From Bordetella parapertussis (GTDB lineage: Bacteria; Pseudomonadota; Gammaproteobacteria; Burkholderiales; Burkholderiaceae_B): a stretch of DNA of 11,257 nt. Under the pieces are notes generated by a model, which was not told where the DNA came from, did not search any database, and saw only the letters and a program-made list of their open reading frames with translations. Positions 8,617 through 11,257 of this stretch are shown here, one piece after another; the stretch's first letter is position 1, and the number at the start of each line of letters is the position of its first letter. Both the position numbers and the translations under genes were made by a program. Location of the stretch: NCBI GenBank assembly GCA_945883615.1, contig CAMCYB010000056.1, positions 1 through 11,257 of the forward strand, read 5' to 3'.

Positions 8617-8645
8617 ACTGACCGATAAACTCAATTACGGTCAGT
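8617..8645. promoter_or_regulatory. 8-bp inverted repeat upstream of the tRNA promoter
   Basis: ACTGACCG (8617-8624) and CGGTCAGT (8638-8645) are perfect inverted copies separated by 13 nt. The right arm ends about where the -35 element of the tRNA promoter would begin. Size and symmetry resemble a dimeric regulator operator, for example of TetR type, but the motif is not one I can assign and no regulator gene is nearby. It could also fold as a stem-loop between the divergent cytochrome and tRNA genes. Confidence 0.4.
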
Positions 8646-8669
8646 CAGAACGCCATCACGCAAAAATGA

Positions 8670-8675
8670 TATAAT
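8670..8675 (+). promoter_or_regulatory. -10 box of the tRNA promoter
   Basis: A perfect TATAAT lies 21 nt before the first tRNA base, which places the transcription start near 8682 with a short leader. A good -35 hexamer is not visible at the right spacing (8647-8652 reads AGAACG), so the promoter may rely on other elements. Confidence 0.5.
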
Positions 8676-8696
8676 TTAGGGCTGTAAATTGACAGT

Positions 8697-8773
8697 GGCG
8701 CATTAGCTCAGCCGGTTAGAGCGACGGAATCATAATCCGCAGGTCCCCTGTTCGAATCAGGGATGCGCCACCA
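8697..8773 (+). tRNA. tRNA with anticodon CAT (elongator Met, or Ile2)
   Basis: A 77-nt cloverleaf can be drawn by hand. The acceptor arms GGCGCAT and ATGCGCC pair perfectly; the D stem is GCTC/GAGC with the loop AGCCGGTTA; the anticodon loop ATCATAA carries CAT at 8731-8733; the T arm is CCCTG-TTCGAAT-CAGGG; and A plus an encoded CCA closes the molecule. The first anticodon-stem pair is an A-C mismatch (ACGGA/TCCGC). G1 is paired with C, so this is not an initiator tRNA, whose first pair is mismatched. CAT with this body fits elongator methionine; the lysidine-modified isoleucine tRNA also has CAT and cannot be fully excluded. The region to the right looks accessory, in line with tRNA genes being insertion points. 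Confidence 0.96.
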
Positions 8774-8779
8774 AAATAC

Positions 8780-8879
8780 ACAATAAAATCAACAGTTTGC
8801 GTGATTTTTAAAGTTAGCGACACAGGCAGCATGTGAAAGACTGATTGAAGCCTTTTGACCTGCATGTCGATTTTATTGT
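8780..8879. repeat. 100-bp segment closed by 11-bp inverted repeats
   Basis: ACAATAAAATC (8780-8790) and GATTTTATTGT (8869-8879) are perfect inverted copies at the ends of a 100-bp segment beginning 6 nt after the tRNA. Inside are two related words, GGCAGCATGT and CCTGCATGTC. It holds no open frame of note. It could be a structured tail of the tRNA transcript or a small non-autonomous mobile element; no target duplication is evident. Confidence 0.35.
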
Positions 8880-9138
8880 TTGGGGTTGTTTTTAATCATC
8901 AAGCGACTACCACTAACAAAGAACAGCATTGACGTCTAAAACAACTTGCCCTCAAGGGTGAAGTGGATGGAGAAATCGGGTGTGGCCCAAAGTGGGGCTC
9001 CCAAGCGATCGTGATGCTCGAATCGCCAGGCGACGAGATTTTTTTGCCGCCACCTACAAAAAACCACCCCGACTTCGGTAATAAATCTCTAAAAAAACGA
9101 CAGTCATCAACTGCTGCGACTAAACATGAACTCAATAT
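8880..9138. other. Stretch without a recognised gene
   Basis: The region is richer in G+C than its flanks. A + strand frame is open from about 8933 to 9208 (ATG at 8963), and a - strand frame is also open across it, but neither product resembles a family I know. The + frame runs into the IS remnant and has no good ribosome site. It may be the eroded interior of an older gene. Confidence 0.4.
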
Positions 9139-9222
9139 CCCCCTCTATGACAATAGTTGTTCGGTCTTTTTAATTTCTTTTCTTAATCTTTTGGGGCGGT
9201 TTGAGTGAACTGACTATGCCAA
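9139..9222 (+). mobile_element. Remnant of an insertion-sequence left end
   Basis: These 84 bp match 11112-11194 with seven substitutions and one missing T. The match starts at CCCCCTCT, includes the block AATTTCTTTTCTTAATCTTT, and ends just after an ATGCCAA that corresponds to the transposase start in the other copy. Here the frame dies after four codons (ATG CCA AAC CCT TAG), and the ribosome site GGAGTG has become TGAGTG. It is therefore a dead fragment of the same kind of element, in the same orientation. The rest of this copy is gone. Confidence 0.7.
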
Positions 9223-9262
9223 ACCCTTAGCGTTAGGTACTAATGATTGGCCGCGCGTGAAG

Positions 9263-9406
9263 ATGAAGCCCAACGCTGCAGTGACTTTGAGAATTGTCGC
9301 AAAGCTCGAATTGCCTTCGCGAGAAAGGGCTAAGCACGAACGACTTATTTGTGTGTGGTGTCGTATTGACTATTGTGAAGACTTGCGTAAGAATCTTATC
9401 GTTTAA
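9263..9406 (+). CDS. Small hypothetical ORF, Cys-containing (47 aa)
   Basis: The frame encodes a 47-residue basic product beginning MKPNAAVTLRIVAKL, with three cysteines in the pattern CVWC...YC near the middle and an end in KNLIV. An in-frame GTG lies two codons upstream, and the frame is open back to 9209. No good ribosome site precedes it. Its stop is 14 nt before the start of the next gene, so the two could be co-transcribed. I do not recognise it; it may be chance coding or the tail of an eroded gene. Confidence 0.3.
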   Translation: MKPNAAVTLRIVAKLELPSRERAKHERLICVWCRIDYCEDLRKNLIV

Positions 9407-9420
9407 GAAAGGGTCTCATT

Positions 9421-9672
9421 ATGCATGCGCGCGTCACACAACTAGAAGCAGTCATTTCAACCTTGGCTACTCGTGAAGACCTTGTACGGCTTGAAGTAAC
9501 CCTTCATCGCGAGATCTCAAGTGTTCAACGTGAAGTCTCAAATATTCATCGTGACATCACGCATATTCATCAAACAGTGTCTGCCCAAACGTGGAAGATT
9601 CTGTCAACTTTGATTGCTACGTCAACGTTATTAGTGGGCGTCACGTACTACTTAGCTAAACATTTAGGGTAG
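9421..9672 (+). CDS. Small coiled-coil protein with C-terminal membrane anchor
   Basis: An 83-aa protein of unknown function. Residues 1-55 are strongly helical and charged, with clear heptads: SSVQREV, SNIHRDI and THIHQTV follow one another, typical of a two- or three-stranded coiled coil. Residues about 58-78 (KILSTLIATSTLLVGVTYYL) are a membrane helix, followed by the short basic end AKHLG. The start is well supported by AGAAAGGG at 9406-9413, 7 nt before the ATG. Small proteins of this layout (MExRVxxLE..., coiled coil, then one helix) are common in accessory and prophage DNA and are usually called hypothetical. It lies between the IS remnant and a convergent membrane-protein gene. The membrane topology is inferred. 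Confidence 0.75.
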   Translation: MHARVTQLEAVISTLATREDLVRLEVTLHREISSVQREVSNIHRDITHIHQTVSAQTWKILSTLIATSTLLVGVTYYLAKHLG

Positions 9673-9816
9673 GGGGCCTTTTGATTGATGTTGATGTTTC
9701 TAAGCATAAAAAATTTATCAAAAAAAATCTTACTACTTGGCTGAATCAAAAGTGATTTTCAACCGTTAGAATTTTGAATTGCATCAAAAATTTCATTAGA
9801 CCTACTTTGAGACGAA

Positions 9817-10236
9817 TTAGCTTGATGACTTTTTATCGTAGCGAGACCAAGTTAAGCCAATGATGCACACCCCAAAATAACCCATCATAATGTAGCGGCC
9901 ATAAAAATCAGCGTTGGGGTAAACGCCAGCGTATTGCATGCCTAACCAACCGACTGCATAAGCCAATAAGATGATTATTAAAACAGCATCGGCAAGTGGT
10001 TTCGCTTTGACTGCGATCAAAAGAAAAAGCATGCCTGTTAGAAAATTTGAAATGCCAAATGCACTGAGCAATACCAACTGATCTTGCCCGTTGACACTAA
10101 GGTCTAGATGAGCAAAGGTGTTGTTTGCCCAATAAATGAAATAGGTATGTGCAGCCCCCCTAAAGAGGTCAACTAAGCCCAGAAAAAATAAAAACCCGGA
10201 CGATATGCGCCCAGCATTCGGAAATGATTGAAACAT
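9817..10236 (-). CDS. Small integral membrane protein of unknown function
   Basis: A 139-aa hydrophobic protein with about four membrane helices, near residues 12-30, 54-75, 80-100 and 113-131, and a charged tail RYDKKSSS. The start was set at the ATG at 10236 because AAAGGAA (10250-10244) precedes it by 7 nt. The frame also contains an upstream ATG at 10257, giving 146 aa, but that one has no ribosome site. No catalytic motif is visible. The overall look is that of small DUF-type membrane proteins, but I cannot name the family. It is convergent with the coiled-coil protein gene and lies directly downstream of the helicase remnant on the same strand, so it may have lost or changed its original promoter. 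Confidence 0.75.
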   Translation of the reverse strand: MFQSFPNAGRISSGFLFFLGLVDLFRGAAHTYFIYWANNTFAHLDLSVNGQDQLVLLSAFGISNFLTGMLFLLIAVKAKPLADAVLIIILLAYAVGWLGMQYAGVYPNADFYGRYIMMGYFGVCIIGLTWSRYDKKSSS

Positions 10237-10263
10237 TGCCACATTCCTTTGAGTCATGTGTTT

Positions 10264-10782
10264 TTATAAGTTGCCTTGATATATATAAATATAATGCATG
10301 ACCCAATTTAAGGGTTCGAAGTGCCTTTGACTGTATAGCGTTTGTTCAGGGTCATCAAGCACCAAGACGCGACCATTTGGTTTGGCTAATTCTCAACCAA
10401 ATTCATGAGCAGTCATGACTCGATCAGCAACGGAGGCGGTTAGTTTTATAGCCTCAGCCAACGGCCGGTTATAACAAAAGTAGACTGCCAGCTGCTGGGT
10501 AACTTTGGCTGCAAGGCGCAGTTCTTGCAGAGCCAGTTGGGTCTTGCCCGAGCCAGCTGTGCTATGAACATGCAGTTGATGCTGCAAGAGTGTCAGGCGT
10601 GCGGCCCACGTGGCTGAGCCCCCAGATTACGGTTAATTTGTGTTGTGACAGACTTACCTACCTGATTGGCATAGTCGACCAAAATATCTTGATTATGGGT
10701 ATAAAAAGGTACGCAACTCACCGTGATGCTCAATCGTGTTGACCAAGCTATCGTCAATATCGTCTGGTATGAGCCGAGCCAT
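10264..10782 (-). pseudogene. Broken superfamily-1 (UvrD/Rep-like) helicase gene
   Basis: Pieces of one helicase can be read in order. It opens with ATG at 10782 (MARLIPDDIDDSLV...) behind a good ribosome site AAGGAA (10793-10788). The first frame stops after about 29 codons and continues in another frame through FYTHNQDILVDYANQVGK; the change falls at a T5 run. A second change near a G5 run (about 10618-10623) leads to AARLTLLQHQLH, Walker A STAGSGKT (about 10540-10563), the motif Ia-like YFCYNRPLAE and a motif Ib-like TAHEFG. Then come an in-frame TGA at 10393-10395 and, in the same frame, a motif III-like VLDDPEQTLY. The DE-type motif II that belongs between them is missing, so an internal part is deleted. 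Everything after motif III is also lost; the frame ends at 10264. Two indels, a nonsense codon and deletions make this a real pseudogene. The intact family members are ATP-dependent DNA/RNA helicases. Confidence 0.8.
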
Positions 10783-10939
10783 TTAATTTCCTTAATGAAC
10801 GCCGTCAAACCAAAAAGTACTTATTTCAAATAGTCTTACGTCATGATACTGCTTGGAATAAATGATAACGGTAACCAAACACTAATATTGGGTAACAACG
10901 CCCATTCAGCTAACCCCGCATTCATGTCAATTACCTGCC

Positions 10940-10984
10940 TACACCCAAGCACATGGCGGTGGTGATTACGTTGTGTTGGGTGTA
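10940..10984. repeat. 45-nt imperfect hairpin
   Basis: TACACCCAA (10940-10948) pairs with TTGGGTGTA (10976-10984), and after a bulged G, CACA (10950-10953) pairs with TGTG (10972-10975). The loop is about 18 nt. The bulged base and long stem recall folded recombination sites, but the core boxes of an integron attC site (GTTRRRY / RYYYAAC) are not present. Its role is unknown. Confidence 0.45.
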
Positions 10985-11060
10985 AAAGGTTTGCACAGTA
11001 ATTTCACTTCAATCGCTCCAAAAGTTTAAAAAAAGAAATTAAAAGACTATAAAAATAGTG

Positions 11061-11093
11061 TGCTCGAGGGCGAGCATCAACATCGCTTGTTGA
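11061..11093. repeat. Two back-to-back perfect hairpins
   Basis: TGCTCG-AGGG-CGAGCA (11061-11076) is followed without a gap by TCAACA-TCGCT-TGTTGA (11077-11093), two perfect 6-bp stems with 4- and 5-nt loops. A TATAAA-like box (11049-11054) lies just upstream. The block sits 18 nt outside the left end of the insertion sequence. It could be a short structured RNA, a processed leader, or the target of the insertion. Confidence 0.45.
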
Positions 11094-11111
11094 GGTGTAA
11101 CAGTAGCAAAG

Positions 11112-11257
11112 CCCCCTCTGTCACAATAGTTGTCCGGTCTTTTAATTTCTTTTCTTAATCTTTTGGGGCGGTTGGAGTGAAGTTGCTATGCCAACCTACA
11201 GCACTGAATTTAAAGACAACATCGTTCGTAAAATGATGCCCCCTAATAGCCAAAGCG
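11112..11257 (+). mobile_element. Left end of a probable IS3-type insertion sequence (partial)
   Basis: The left boundary is placed at CCCCCTCT (11112) because the similarity to the remnant at 9139 begins there. The 76-nt leader is followed by a transposase start at 11188. The right end, the rest of the transposase and the target duplication lie outside the window, so the exact terminal inverted repeat cannot be confirmed. Confidence 0.65.
11188..11257 (+). CDS. Transposase OrfA-like protein, N-terminal part
   Basis: The first 23 codons, beginning MPTYSTEFKDNIVRKMMPPN, are in the window and then the sequence ends. The pattern YS.EFK..IV.KM.PP is that of the N-terminal helix-turn-helix of transposases in the IS3 family and relatives, which bind the element ends. 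A ribosome site, GGAGTGAAG (11174-11182), lies close to the ATG. Whether the protein is intact cannot be seen. Confidence 0.7.
   Translation, partial: MPTYSTEFKDNIVRKMMPPNSQS

Larger units (their letters stand above)
10783..11111. other. Intergenic region without genes but with several stem-loops
   Basis: No coding frame is credible. The part nearest the helicase remnant holds only that gene's ribosome site and presumably its promoter, which I cannot place. GGTAAC occurs twice, near 10870 and 10890. The remainder contains the two hairpin features listed separately and an A/T-rich stretch (11021-11058) just before the second. Confidence 0.5.

Noticed and set aside
8899..9208. Overlapping open frames on the + strand (ATG 8963) and - strand (9135)
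   Set aside because: No recognisable family and no ribosome site; the + frame runs into the IS remnant.
9232..9238. GTTAGGT, resembling an integron attC core, and GCCTAAC near 9940
   Set aside because: They are not arranged as a folded attC pair, and no integrase or cassette structure is visible.
9294..9476. Open frame overlapping the coiled-coil gene start
   Set aside because: Out of frame with the gene that has the clear ribosome site and heptads.
9678..9752. CTTTTGATT / AATCAAAAG 9-bp inverted repeat
   Set aside because: The arms are A/T rich and 57 nt apart; it could arise by chance and does not resemble a terminator.
1..11257. CRISPR array or restriction/defence operon
   Set aside because: No regularly spaced repeats and no defence gene cluster; the only helicase is a fragment.

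Overview
This window looks like a proteobacterial chromosome segment, probably a betaproteobacterium of moderate-to-low G+C. The evidence is a tripartite HAE1-type RND efflux operon, a bacterial cytochrome b561, a stand-alone Lon-substrate-binding (PUA-like) protein, and a tRNA with an encoded CCA end. The genus cannot be set from the sequence alone.

Left part (1-7044, all + strand): the 3' end of an unidentified gene, then a D-isomer-specific 2-hydroxyacid dehydrogenase, then a complete RND efflux system in the order outer-membrane channel, periplasmic adaptor, inner-membrane pump. The genes are tightly packed (ATGA-type contacts at 115-118 and 2602-2605, a 9-nt gap before the channel gene, 15 nt before the pump gene), so they are probably one operon. 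The 5' end of the dehydrogenase is scattered over three reading frames. The three pump proteins would form one conduit from the inner membrane to the outside; the dehydrogenase is an unexpected partner.

Middle part (7052-8773): two genes on the - strand, a Lon N-terminal-domain protein that converges on the pump gene, and a cytochrome b561 whose last residues seem to be shifted out of frame. A tRNA with anticodon CAT follows on the + strand, with a good -10 box and an 8-bp inverted repeat just upstream.

Right part (8774-11257): this begins directly after the tRNA and has the character of a decayed accessory region. It holds a gene-poor stretch, an 84-bp remnant of an insertion-sequence end, a small coiled-coil/membrane-anchored protein, a small integral membrane protein, a badly broken superfamily-1 helicase gene (two frame changes, an in-frame stop and an internal deletion), several unexplained stem-loops, and the left end of a probable IS3-type insertion sequence running off the window. 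The two IS ends lie 1973 bp apart in direct orientation and bracket the small membrane genes and the dead helicase. I see no convincing intact new system here; the best leads are the IS-bracketed segment and the paired stem-loops.
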